18,694 bases of DNA from Bacteroidales bacterium (GTDB taxonomy: Bacteria; Bacteroidota; Bacteroidia; Bacteroidales; UBA932), in NCBI GenBank assembly GCA_004554455.1, contig SFMG01000030.1, positions 1 to 18,694 of the forward strand. The letters are read 5' to 3'. The stretch's first letter is position 1. Each line of letters opens with the position of its first letter. A program made the position numbers and the translations under genes. Below are positions 1 through 6,862 of the stretch, piece after piece. A model generated the notes under the pieces. That model searched no databases. It was not told the DNA's origin and saw nothing but the letters and a program-made list of their open reading frames with translations.

Positions 1-1
1 G

Positions 2-169
2 CCGTTGCCGAAGATGACGAACCAAAAGAAAACTGATTATATTTGCATATCTAAAGAGTCCGAGGGACCGGCTCCGGACACACTCGATGAAACACTACCA
101 AATTTTATGAAGAAGTCCACCAAGGACTATAAGAAAGAGATACAAAAGAAAACGCCTCTAACTCTTTGA
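2..169 (+). CDS. Unrecognised ORF tail or small ORF at the window edge
   Basis: One frame is open from the window edge to a TGA at 167-169. Its first ATG is at 14, which would give a 51-residue protein if that is the true start; otherwise this is the C-terminus of a longer gene starting outside the window. The peptide is hydrophilic and lysine-rich with an acidic middle (…SKESEGPAPDTLDE…) and ends in KKTPLTL. I do not recognise a family. It is visibly more AT-rich than the other genes here. A competing frame ends at 34-36 with an acidic tail (…AEDDEPKEN), so either frame could be the real gene end. Low confidence. Confidence 0.3.
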   Translation, partial: PLPKMTNQKKTDYICISKESEGPAPDTLDETLPNFMKKSTKDYKKEIQKKTPLTL

Positions 170-224
170 CAATCCGATGGGTAGGTACCAAGCCCTAATT
201 AGCCAGGGATATTACAGTTTGGAC

Positions 225-310
225 CTCCCTTACCGCTCGCCGCGGGGGTGTTCGGGATTTGCGCAGTCGCTTCGCTCCTTTGCAGGCTCCCTTTCCGCTC
301 GCCGCGGGGG
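225..310. repeat. Imperfect 24-nt direct repeat in GC-rich spacer
   Basis: The segment 225-248 recurs at 287-310 with one mismatch (CTCCCTTA versus CTCCCTTT before CCGCTCGCCGCGGGGG). The start-to-start distance is 62 nt. Between and after the copies, CTTTGCA (278-284) is complementary to TGCAAAG (315-321), which can fold the second copy into a loop. No coding signal was found here: short ATG ORFs exist but have no family resemblance and no ribosome site. Confidence 0.7.
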
Positions 311-327
311 CCCTTGCAAAGAGGGAA

Positions 328-461
328 ATTATCAAGGAGTCGCGCGGCCCGGAGGGCCGCTATTCCGTTTTGGGGGTCAGGCCTCGTGAAAGCAAGCTTT
401 CAACGGCCTGCTCCCCAAAACGAAATTAGCATCGCTTTTGCGATGCTAACTCCTTGATAAT
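328..461. repeat. 134-bp nested inverted-repeat element (MITE-like or structured RNA)
   Basis: Perfect 13-bp inverted repeats (ATTATCAAGGAGT at 328-340 and its complement at 449-461) enclose three further hairpins. The first is GCGGCCC/GGGCCGC (344-350/354-360). The second is a long compound hairpin: CGTTTTGGGG/CCCCAAAACG (366-375/413-422), then CAGGCC/GGCCTG (378-383/405-410), then TGAAAGC/GCTTTCA (387-393/396-402). The third is TTAGCATCGC/GCGATGCTAA (426-435/440-449). The whole folds as a closed multi-branch structure. Its right edge lies 9 bp from the tRNA-Ser 3' end. I see no clear target-site duplication, so a transposon origin is only an inference. Confidence 0.7.
417..449 (-). terminator. 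Candidate terminator of tRNA-Ser
   Basis: Read on the minus strand, a 10-bp stem (440-449 with 426-435) with an AAAA loop is followed by TTTCGTTTT (425 down to 417). It lies about 20 nt beyond the tRNA 3' end. It doubles as the innermost right-hand hairpin of the nested inverted-repeat element. Confidence 0.5.
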
Positions 462-470
462 CAATGTTTG

Positions 471-555
471 CGGAGAGTGAGGGATTCGAACCCCCGGAGG
501 CTTTCACCTCAACAGTTTTCAAGACTGCCGCCTTAAACCACTCGGCCAACTCTCC
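471..555 (-). tRNA. tRNA-Ser (anticodon TGA)
   Basis: The minus strand folds as a class II tRNA. The acceptor stem is GGAGAGT/ACTCTCC (555-549 with 478-472) with a G discriminator at 471. The D-arm region reads GGCCGAGTGG. The anticodon loop CTTGAAA gives anticodon TGA, reading UCA and related serine codons. A long variable arm and a TTCGAAT T-loop follow. Length is 85 nt and CCA is not encoded (the next bases are CAA), so it would be added after transcription. A strong promoter sits upstream and a hairpin-T-tract lies downstream, indicating an independent transcription unit. Confidence 0.95.
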
Positions 556-591
556 TTGGCAAATCCCCTTTGGGATTGCGTTTGAGGAGTG

Positions 592-622
592 CAAAGGTAA
601 ACAAAAAATGGGTCAATGCAAA
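592..622 (-). promoter_or_regulatory. Promoter of tRNA-Ser
   Basis: On the minus strand a perfect Bacteroidetes-type promoter is present: TTTG (622-619), exactly 19 nt, then TACCTTTG (599-592). Initiation would fall near 585, about 30 nt before the mature tRNA 5' end, leaving a short leader for RNase P removal. Confidence 0.8.
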
Positions 623-683
623 TTTTTTCAGTAAATTCGCGGGATTGCCAGGGGAAATGCTTCTGGAAATACATTAGGAGGAA

Positions 684-1217
684 ATGACTGACAGGAAGTT
701 ATTGAATATCGAACTCGGGCGAATCGGGGTGGATGAGTACAGGCAGTTGCCCGGGTCGGGACTGGTGCTGGTGCTGGATAACATACGCAGCGCCCATAAC
801 GTGGGGTCCGCTTTCAGGACTGCCGATTCTTTCAGGGCGGATAAGCTGTGCCTCTGTGGCATTTCTGCGCTGCCGCCCTCTGCAGAGATACACAAGACTG
901 CGCTGGGGGCGGAGTTCAGCGTTCCCTGGGAGCATTATGATGACACTCTGGATGCAGTGAGGAAACTGCGGGAGGAGGGCTATGTGATAGTGAGCGTGGA
1001 GCAGACCGTTAATTCGCGTAAGCTGGGGGAGTTCGAGGCGGACCCGGGGACCAGATATGCCCTGGTGTTCGGGAATGAGGTGAATGGAGTTAGGCAGGAT
1101 GTGGTGGATGAGTCGGATTTTGCCCTGGAGATCCCGCAGTACGGCACCAAACATTCGCTCAATGTCTCGGTTTCGCTCGGCATAGTGCTTTGGGAGCTTC
1201 ATCGCGGCCGCGGTTAA
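684..1217 (+). CDS. TrmH/SpoU-family RNA 2'-O-methyltransferase
   Basis: This 177-residue protein has the three motifs of SPOUT-class, S-adenosylmethionine-dependent ribose 2'-O-methyltransferases. Motif 1 is DNIRSAHNVGSAFRTAD (32-48), including the conserved N and R. Motif 2 is FGNEVNGV (129-136). Motif 3 is IPQYGTKHSLNVSVSLG (150-166), which forms the trefoil-knot cofactor site. It lacks the extra N-terminal substrate-recognition domain of larger family members, so whether it acts on tRNA or rRNA cannot be read from sequence. The start at 684 follows an AGGAGG (676-681) only 2 nt away, unusually close. No later in-frame ATG is near, and an upstream in-frame ATG at 657 is stopped at 675. glyA follows after 39 nt on the same strand, so cotranscription is possible. 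Confidence 0.9.
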   Translation: MTDRKLLNIELGRIGVDEYRQLPGSGLVLVLDNIRSAHNVGSAFRTADSFRADKLCLCGISALPPSAEIHKTALGAEFSVPWEHYDDTLDAVRKLREEGYVIVSVEQTVNSRKLGEFEADPGTRYALVFGNEVNGVRQDVVDESDFALEIPQYGTKHSLNVSVSLGIVLWELHRGRG

Positions 1218-1232
1218 TTCTCTTCAAATTGC

Positions 1233-1240
1233 TATATTCG
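1233..1240 (+). promoter_or_regulatory. Possible -7 box for glyA
   Basis: TATATTCG differs from the Bacteroidetes TAnnTTTG consensus at one position and lies 16 nt before the glyA ATG. No matching -33 element is seen at 19-21 nt, so this is tentative; glyA may instead be read from the upstream methyltransferase gene. Confidence 0.25.
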
Positions 1241-1256
1241 CACAAAATTTCTAAAT

Positions 1257-2585
1257 ATGGAAAGAGACCCTCGTATTTTCGACCTTATTGCCAAGGAGGC
1301 GAAGCGCCAGTCTGAGGGACTGGAGCTCATTGCATCAGAGAATTATGTCAGTGACCAGGTGCTTGAGGCACTTGGCTCGATTTGCACAAACAAGTATGCC
1401 GAGGGTTATCCCGGAGCAAGATATTATGGAGGTTGTGAGGTTGTGGACGAGATCGAGCAGCTCGCAATCGACCGCCTCAAGCAGATTTACGGAGCGGAGT
1501 ATGCAAATGTGCAGCCGCATTCGGGGGCGCAGGCCAATATGGCCGTGGAGCTCGCCTGCCTGAAACCGGGTGACTGCTTTATGGGACTCGACCTGAGTCA
1601 CGGCGGCCATCTTACCCACGGCTCTCCTGTGAATGTGTCCGGAATGCTGTTCAAGGCGGTGGCTTACGGACTGGACCAGAACACCGGCCTGATAGATTAC
1701 GATGAGATGGAGAGACTCGCTCTGGAGCACAAGCCAAAGCTCATCATCGGAGGAGCTTCCGCCTACTCCCGCGAGTGGGATTACGCCAGGATGAGGGAGA
1801 TTGCCGACAAGGTGGGTGCCATTTTTATGGTGGATATGGCCCATACTGCCGGAATGATTGCGGCCGGTCTGCTCAAGAACCCCGTGGAATATGCCCACAT
1901 AGTGACTTCCACCACTCACAAGACCCTGCGCGGACCTCGCGGCGGCATCATCCTTATGGGCAAGGACTTCGATAACCCTTGGGGACTCAAGACGCCTAAG
2001 GGTGTGGTAAAGAAAATGTCCCAGATTCTCAATTCCGCTGTATTCCCGGGCACTCAGGGTGGTCCGCTCGAGCACTGCATTGCGGCGAAGGCCGTGGCGT
2101 TCCACGAGGCGCTCCAGCCGCGTTTCGTTGATTACCAGAAGCAGGTAATCTCCAATGCGAAGACCCTGGCCGCCCTCTTTGTGGAAAAGGGCTATCACGT
2201 GGTTTCCGGCGGAACTGACAATCACCTGATGCTCATAGACCTGCGCACGCGTTTCCCTGAACTCTCCGGCAAGGTGGCAGAGAAGGAACTTGTCAAGGCG
2301 GAGATTACCGTCAACAAGAATATGGTGCCTTTCGACAGCCGCAGCGCCTTCCAGACTTCGGGCATACGCGTCGGTACCCCGGCAATCACTTCCAGGGGCT
2401 TCGTTGAAAGCGATATGCCCGCTATAGTGGAACTCATAGACGAGGTGCTCGCAAACGCGAGCTCCCATCTCGACCTCATTGCAGGCAATAGCTCGGAAGG
2501 CCGTGAGGAGTACGAGGCCGTACTCGCGTCTGTTAGGTCAAGGGTGGAGGCGATGTGCTCCGGCAAGCCTCTGAACTGCTGGTAG
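1257..2585 (+). CDS. glyA: Serine hydroxymethyltransferase
   Basis: The enzyme interconverts serine plus tetrahydrofolate with glycine plus 5,10-methylene-tetrahydrofolate in the cytoplasm, the main one-carbon entry point. The 442-residue sequence is full length. Recognisable segments are ELIASENY (24-30), the NKYAEGYPGARYYGG glycine/tyrosine-rich loop (45-59), the PLP-contacting MVDMAH (Asp193, His196), and the PLP-lysine motif STTHKTLRGPRGG with Lys222. It is slightly longer than the roughly 415-425 residues common in proteobacteria, as is usual in Bacteroidetes. No Shine-Dalgarno precedes the ATG; the leader is AT-rich, normal for the phylum. It converges on the AraC-type gene with only 23 nt between stop codons and no convincing terminator there. 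folC later in the window belongs to the same folate economy. Confidence 0.97.
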   Translation: MERDPRIFDLIAKEAKRQSEGLELIASENYVSDQVLEALGSICTNKYAEGYPGARYYGGCEVVDEIEQLAIDRLKQIYGAEYANVQPHSGAQANMAVELACLKPGDCFMGLDLSHGGHLTHGSPVNVSGMLFKAVAYGLDQNTGLIDYDEMERLALEHKPKLIIGGASAYSREWDYARMREIADKVGAIFMVDMAHTAGMIAAGLLKNPVEYAHIVTSTTHKTLRGPRGGIILMGKDFDNPWGLKTPKGVVKKMSQILNSAVFPGTQGGPLEHCIAAKAVAFHEALQPRFVDYQKQVISNAKTLAALFVEKGYHVVSGGTDNHLMLIDLRTRFPELSGKVAEKELVKAEITVNKNMVPFDSRSAFQTSGIRVGTPAITSRGFVESDMPAIVELIDEVLANASSHLDLIAGNSSEGREEYEAVLASVRSRVEAMCSGKPLNCW

Positions 2586-2608
2586 GCAAGAGTCCTGTAG
2601 GATTTTTA

Positions 2609-3709
2609 TCACAACTTTTTCAACCAGGTGGCCGGGGAGATACCCTCGGCCTCTTTGAATTTACGGCTGAACTGGGATATGTTTGCAAAGCCGCTTGCTT
2701 CAGCCACTTCGGTAATCGTGCTTTTCGGATTTGCAAGCATATAGGATTTTGCATATTCTATGCGTTTCTTGGTGACGAACTCCCTGAAGGTGCAGTTGAA
2801 TTCCTTGTTTATAAGAGCTGACAGGTAGGTGCGGTTGGTGCCGAGTTCGTCGGCCAGGGAATTGAGGCTGATGTCCGTTTTCAGGTAGTATTTGCAGTTG
2901 TCCATTATGTCCAGAACCTGTTCCATCAGCGTCGCCTTGCGCACGGCTTTCGGTATGTTTGCCAGTTCCTGAGGAACAGGGCTTGACGGACGCGTAGTAT
3001 AGTCGTAGCCTATTACGGCTATGCATATCGCCCAGATCACTCCCATTATGGCGTTAGCACCCTCCATTTCAATGAGGGTTGTGCGGTCTATGCTCAACTT
3101 CAGCATGTGGCTGGAGATAATAACCAGCACCATAGAGCAGATTACCAGCATACGTTTTCCGCTGCCGTCCCTCTTGCGTATCCTCAAAGCGCAGAGGTAA
3201 ATGCAGTGACCAAGCATGAAAAGCTCGTACAGGCCCATTATCAGGCGATTGGCGACAATATTGTTGAAGTAGTAGATCTTGTGAAGTCCCTCCCATCCCT
3301 GCGGCATTATGTAGTTGTTGCTTTCTATTTCCCGGAGGCTTGCAATCAAGCCCGTCGTGCCTATTCCTAAAATGCATATTGCCGAAATGCTTCCTATGAC
3401 AATGGAAGGCAGGAAACTGATGTAGGTCCATTTCGGAGGGCGCCTGCCCGTGTTTTCGTAATGGAGAAAGAAGAAGACGGTCGGCCCCAGCGCCGTGGCT
3501 GCAAAGTGGGAGAAGAATTCTACCACGATCAGTTCCTTGTAATTGTCGCTGGTAAGGATGAAACCGGCATCACAAATAAAGAACAAAGCCGCGGAAATGC
3601 TCATTGCAACATAATAGGGATTCCTCTTCACCGCTCTGCTTGCGATGTAGTAAACGGTGAGGGCCAGGCAGACAAATCCCGGCAGAAGTTGTCCCATTGC
3701 CGAAAACAT
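2609..3709 (-). CDS. Seven-helix membrane AraC-family transcriptional regulator
   Basis: The 366-residue protein has an integral-membrane N-terminal half and a cytoplasmic AraC-type DNA-binding C-terminal half. Hydrophobic stretches near residues 6-24, 33-52, 61-83, 96-120, 153-175, 186-204 and 218-235 suggest seven helices. The AraC domain spans about 262-366, with helix-turn-helix 1 around 281-303 (SLNSLADELGTNRTYLSAL) and helix-turn-helix 2 around 330-352 (TITEVAEASGFANISQFSRKF), ending in the conserved GISPATW. By architecture it would sense a signal at the membrane and bind DNA directly; the ligand is unknown. The first ATG (3709) lies only 4 nt from a perfect -7 box, so the transcript would be nearly leaderless, or translation begins at the in-frame ATG at 3697. 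A paired direct repeat upstream may be its own operator. Confidence 0.85.
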   Translation of the reverse strand: MFSAMGQLLPGFVCLALTVYYIASRAVKRNPYYVAMSISAALFFICDAGFILTSDNYKELIVVEFFSHFAATALGPTVFFFLHYENTGRRPPKWTYISFLPSIVIGSISAICILGIGTTGLIASLREIESNNYIMPQGWEGLHKIYYFNNIVANRLIMGLYELFMLGHCIYLCALRIRKRDGSGKRMLVICSMVLVIISSHMLKLSIDRTTLIEMEGANAIMGVIWAICIAVIGYDYTTRPSSPVPQELANIPKAVRKATLMEQVLDIMDNCKYYLKTDISLNSLADELGTNRTYLSALINKEFNCTFREFVTKKRIEYAKSYMLANPKSTITEVAEASGFANISQFSRKFKEAEGISPATWLKKL

Positions 3710-3713
3710 AGTG

Positions 3714-3745
3714 CAAAAATAGTATAATAATTATTGATTCGACAA
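3714..3745 (-). promoter_or_regulatory. Promoter of the AraC-type regulator gene
   Basis: On the minus strand TATTTTTG (3721-3714) is a perfect TAnnTTTG -7 box. A TTG (3745-3743) lies 21 nt upstream as a weak -33 element. Expected initiation is at about 3708-3711, at or next to the first ATG. Confidence 0.55.
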
Positions 3746-3749
3746 TCAA

Positions 3750-3798
3750 TTTTACGAAATGGCAAATATTAAGATGTTTCTTTTACGAAATGACAAAT
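3750..3798. promoter_or_regulatory. Paired 18-bp direct repeat, candidate AraC operator
   Basis: TTTTACGAAATGGCAAAT (3750-3767) recurs at 3781-3798 with one mismatch (GGC versus GAC). The start-to-start spacing is 31 bp, close to three helical turns, so both copies face the same side of the DNA. The pair sits between the regulator's own promoter and an opposite-strand -7 box. Direct-repeat half-sites in phase are the usual AraC-family binding arrangement; that this regulator binds them is inference. Confidence 0.5.
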
Positions 3799-3816
3799 GA
3801 AATATGTTTATATATC

Positions 3817-3824
3817 TACCTTTG
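3817..3824 (+). promoter_or_regulatory. Opposite-strand -7 box, divergent from the regulator gene
   Basis: TACCTTTG matches TAnnTTTG exactly and is identical to the box of the tRNA-Ser promoter. No TTTG lies 19-21 nt upstream, so it could be an activator-dependent promoter. The direct-repeat pair ends 18 bp before it, in the place of the missing -33 element. No plus-strand gene follows. Confidence 0.4.
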
Positions 3825-3829
3825 CAATC

Positions 3830-3993
3830 GTGTAATGAGAAGAGAGATTTGAATTGATTGTGTATTATTTTTTAGAATAAAACCAGGACTTGACCTAAGA
3901 TATACGGAAGCTCAAAATTTGAATCGAAGTGTAGATGTGTGTTAGGGACGAATGATTCTAACCAAAAAAGGCCCGCGATCCGCGAGCCTTTTT
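3830..3993 (+). ncRNA. Candidate small RNA of about 160 nt
   Basis: A transcript from the plus-strand TACCTTTG box would run through a region without a convincing ORF (the first ATG, at 3835, is stopped after five codons) and end at the hairpin-plus-T-tract at 3970-3993. I recognise no known RNA family. Both boundaries are predictions from promoter and terminator alone. Confidence 0.25.
3964..3993. terminator. Bidirectional intrinsic terminator
   Basis: GGCCCGCG (3970-3977) and CGCGAGCC (3981-3988) form an 8-bp stem with one mismatch and an ATC loop. It is flanked by AAAAAA on one side and TTTTT on the other. It lies 20 nt beyond the ppdK stop on the minus strand and would also stop a plus-strand transcript from 3830. 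Confidence 0.8.
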
Positions 3994-4011
3994 CGTTGTA
4001 TGTAAGCGGGA

Positions 4012-6738
4012 TTATTTCTCGCTCTTGATAGCGGCCTGTGCCGCAGCCAGTCTTGCGATAGGAACCCTGAACGGTGAGCAGCTCACGTAGTTCAGGCCGA
4101 TCTTGTGGCAGAACTCTACAGAAGCCGGATCTCCACCGTGCTCGCCGCAGATGCCGCACTTGAGGTCCTTCCTGGTCTCGCGTCCGTGGTTGACGGCGTA
4201 CTCTACGAGTTTGCCTACGGCCTTGGTGTCGAGAGTCTTGAACGGATCGGCATCGAGTATCTTGTTTCCGAGGTAGTCACCCATAAAGGTGCTTACGTCG
4301 TCACGGCTGAAACCGAAGGTCATCTGGGTAAGGTCGTTGGTACCGAAGCTGAAGAACTCGGCTGTACGGGCCATTCTGTCGGCGGTGAGGGCAGCGCGAG
4401 GGATCTCGATCATAGTACCGAACTTGTATTCGAGGCTGGTGTTGGTCTTGGCCTCTACCTCTGCCTTGATCTTCTCGCATATTGCCTTCTGGAAGCGGAG
4501 CTCACGCTCGGAGATGGTTACAGGGACCATGATTTCCGGCTTAGGGTCCAGGCCTTCTTTCTTGAGTTCGGCAGCTGCGGTGAAGATTGCGCGGAACTGG
4601 GTCTCAGAGATCATAGGGTAGGTGATGTGCAGACGCACACCGCGGTGACCCATCATAGGGTTGACCTCGTGGAGGGATTCGCCACGCCTCTCGATGTCGG
4701 TGGTGCTGATGTGAAGCTCGTTTGCCAGCTCCTCTTTCTTGTCCTCGGTCTGAGGCACGAACTCGTGGAGAGGCGGGTCGAGCAGACGGAAGGTCACATG
4801 CTTGCCGTTCATAACCTTCATTGTGCCCTTTACAGCGGCCTTCATGAATGGTTCGAGCTCTGAGAGAGCGGCGCGACGCTCTTCGTCGGTCTTGGAGAGT
4901 ATCATCTTGCGGAGCTTGCTGAGAGGAACCTCTGCATTTGCGCCGTAGAACATGTGCTCGATTCTGAACAGACCTATGCCTTCTGCACCGAATGAAAGTG
5001 CACGGGCAGCGTCCTCAGGGGTGTCGGCGTTGGTGCGGACTCCGAGCTTGCGGAACTTGTCGGCAATCTCCATGAACTTAACGAAACGAGGGTTGTTGGA
5101 AGCGTCCATAGTGTCGATTGCGCAGGCGTAGATGGCGCCCTTCGCTCCGTTGAGGGAGAAGTACTCGCCTTCGTGGTAAACCTTGTCGGAACCCTTGAAG
5201 GATACGGTCTTGTTCTCGAGGTCGATCTTCATATCCTCGCAACCTACGATGCAGCACTTGCCCCAGCCGCGGGCCACGAGAGCCGCGTGGGAGGTCATAC
5301 CGCCCTTCATGGTGAGGATACCTGCGGCAGCGCGCATACCCTCTACGTCCTCAGGTGAGGTCTCTTCGCGGACGAGGATGACCCTCTCCTTGCGTGCGGC
5401 GGCGGCAACTGCGTCGGCGTTGGTGAATACTATGGTACCTACGGCACCGCCCGGAGAAGCAGGAAGTCCGTGTGCGACAACCTCTGCCTTCTTCTCTGAA
5501 GCCGGGTCGAGAATAGGGTGGAGAATCTCGTCGAGCTGTGCAGGGGACACTCTCATAACGGCGGTCTTCTCATCTATCATTCCCTCCTCGAGCATATCCA
5601 TTGCCATGTTCAGGGCTGCGAGACCGGTCCTCTTGCCGATACGGCACTGGAGCATCCAGAGCTGCTTGTCCTGAATGGTGAACTCAATGTCCTGCATATC
5701 GTTGAAGTGCTCCTCGAGACGGAGGCGGATATCGTCGAGCTGCTTGTAAACCTCAGGCATTGCCTCCTCGAGGGAAGCGAGATGTGCGTTCTGAGGGCTC
5801 TTGGTTGCGTTGTTGAGCGGGTTAGGGGTACGGATACCTGCAACCACGTCCTCGCCCTGGGCGTTGATAAGCCATTCGCCGTAGAACTTGTTGTCACCGT
5901 TTGCAGGGTTGCGGGAGAAGGCCACACCGGTAGCGGAGGTCTCGCCCATATTTCCGAATACCATGGACTGAACGTTCACTGCAGTGCCCCAGTCGTCAGG
6001 AATACCCTCGATCTGGCGGTACTTGATGGCGCGCTTTCCGTTCCAGGACTTGAACACGCCTCCGATGGAACCCCAGAGCTGCTCCTCTGCGGAATCAGGG
6101 AACTCCACTCCGAGAACTTCCTTGATGCGTACCTTGAACTGCTCGGCGAGTTCCTTGAGCTCCTCTGCGGTGATCTCGGTGTCGCTCTTGTAGCCCTTGG
6201 ACTCCTTGAGGTCTTCCATCATCTTGTCGAGCTGCTGGCGTATTGCCTTGCCGTCCTCCGGCTCGATGCCCTCTGCCTTCTCCATCACGACGTCGGAATA
6301 CATCATTATGAGACGGCGATAGGCGTCATATACGAAACGTGGGTTGTTGGTCTTTTTGATCATTCCCGGGATAGTGGCGGAGCAGAGACCGATGTTGAGG
6401 ATGGTATCCATCATGCCCGGCATAGAGCTCCTTGCACCGGAACGGCAGCTGACGAGAAGCGGATTCTCGGCGTCGCCGAACTTCATTCCCATGATCTTCT
6501 CGGTGGCCTTGAGTGCCTCGGCAACCTCTTCCTTAAGTTCCTTGGTGTAGCCGCCGCCGAGCTCGTAATACTCGGTACAGCATTCGGTGGTGATGGTGAA
6601 ACCTGCAGGCACAGGCATTCCGAGAAGGTTCATCTCGGCCAGGTTTGCACCCTTGCCGCCGAGGAGTTCCCTCATAGAGCCGTTGCCTTCAGCCTTACCG
6701 GCACCGAAGCGATAAACTCTTTTTTTGTTCTTTTCCAT
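4012..6738 (-). CDS. ppdK: Pyruvate, phosphate dikinase
   Basis: This cytoplasmic enzyme reversibly converts pyruvate, ATP and phosphate to phosphoenolpyruvate, AMP and pyrophosphate. The 908-residue sequence carries all domains in order. The N-terminal ATP-grasp domain (about 1-380) has LLGGKGANLAEM (25-36) and SCRSGARSSMPGMMDT (97-112). The swivelling phosphohistidine domain has KGGMTSHAALVARGWGK (478-494), with catalytic His484 and Thr482 two residues before it. The C-terminal TIM-barrel PEP/pyruvate domain ends in CGICGEHGGDP (861-871), with catalytic Cys864. It is about 34 residues longer than the well-known Clostridium symbiosum enzyme, mostly before the histidine. A leader of about 50-60 nt precedes the ATG, and an intrinsic terminator follows the stop. 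In Bacteroidetes this enzyme often supports pyrophosphate-linked glycolysis. Confidence 0.97.
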   Translation of the reverse strand: MEKNKKRVYRFGAGKAEGNGSMRELLGGKGANLAEMNLLGMPVPAGFTITTECCTEYYELGGGYTKELKEEVAEALKATEKIMGMKFGDAENPLLVSCRSGARSSMPGMMDTILNIGLCSATIPGMIKKTNNPRFVYDAYRRLIMMYSDVVMEKAEGIEPEDGKAIRQQLDKMMEDLKESKGYKSDTEITAEELKELAEQFKVRIKEVLGVEFPDSAEEQLWGSIGGVFKSWNGKRAIKYRQIEGIPDDWGTAVNVQSMVFGNMGETSATGVAFSRNPANGDNKFYGEWLINAQGEDVVAGIRTPNPLNNATKSPQNAHLASLEEAMPEVYKQLDDIRLRLEEHFNDMQDIEFTIQDKQLWMLQCRIGKRTGLAALNMAMDMLEEGMIDEKTAVMRVSPAQLDEILHPILDPASEKKAEVVAHGLPASPGGAVGTIVFTNADAVAAAARKERVILVREETSPEDVEGMRAAAGILTMKGGMTSHAALVARGWGKCCIVGCEDMKIDLENKTVSFKGSDKVYHEGEYFSLNGAKGAIYACAIDTMDASNNPRFVKFMEIADKFRKLGVRTNADTPEDAARALSFGAEGIGLFRIEHMFYGANAEVPLSKLRKMILSKTDEERRAALSELEPFMKAAVKGTMKVMNGKHVTFRLLDPPLHEFVPQTEDKKEELANELHISTTDIERRGESLHEVNPMMGHRGVRLHITYPMISETQFRAIFTAAAELKKEGLDPKPEIMVPVTISERELRFQKAICEKIKAEVEAKTNTSLEYKFGTMIEIPRAALTADRMARTAEFFSFGTNDLTQMTFGFSRDDVSTFMGDYLGNKILDADPFKTLDTKAVGKLVEYAVNHGRETRKDLKCGICGEHGGDPASVEFCHKIGLNYVSCSPFRVPIARLAAAQAAIKSEK

Positions 6739-6798
6739 TGCAGTTATTGTTGATTTTGTTGTGTTTTGCTAAGAAACTGTTCCTCTAAAAATCCGGCG

Positions 6799-6806
6799 CG
6801 AAAATA
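6799..6806 (-). promoter_or_regulatory. Possible -7 box for ppdK
   Basis: Minus-strand TATTTTCG is one base from TAnnTTTG and lies about 60 nt before the ppdK start. The -33 region is weak (TTTC at about 20 nt). The gap between ppdK and the PIN-PhoH stop (6739-6862) shows no other gene. Confidence 0.35.
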
Positions 6807-6862
6807 CACAAAATTCGTGACAATACGAAATCCGTGTCAATCAGAGTTTTTCATCAATCCCG

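Noticed and set aside
177..457. Two overlapping ORFs of about 70 codons in the spacer before tRNA-Ser
   Set aside because: They run through hairpins and direct repeats and resemble no family; repeat structure explains the sequence better.
1335..2468. Long antisense ORF (377 codons) across glyA
   Set aside because: It mirrors the strongly conserved glyA reading frame, has no family features, and arises from GC-rich codon bias.
2586..2608. Terminator between glyA and the regulator gene
   Set aside because: Only a three- to four-base stem (TCC/GGA) precedes the T-run, too weak to call.
5518..6753. Plus-strand ORF of 411 codons opposite ppdK
   Set aside because: The opposite strand encodes an intact, fully recognisable PPDK; this ORF has no recognisable motif or ribosome site.
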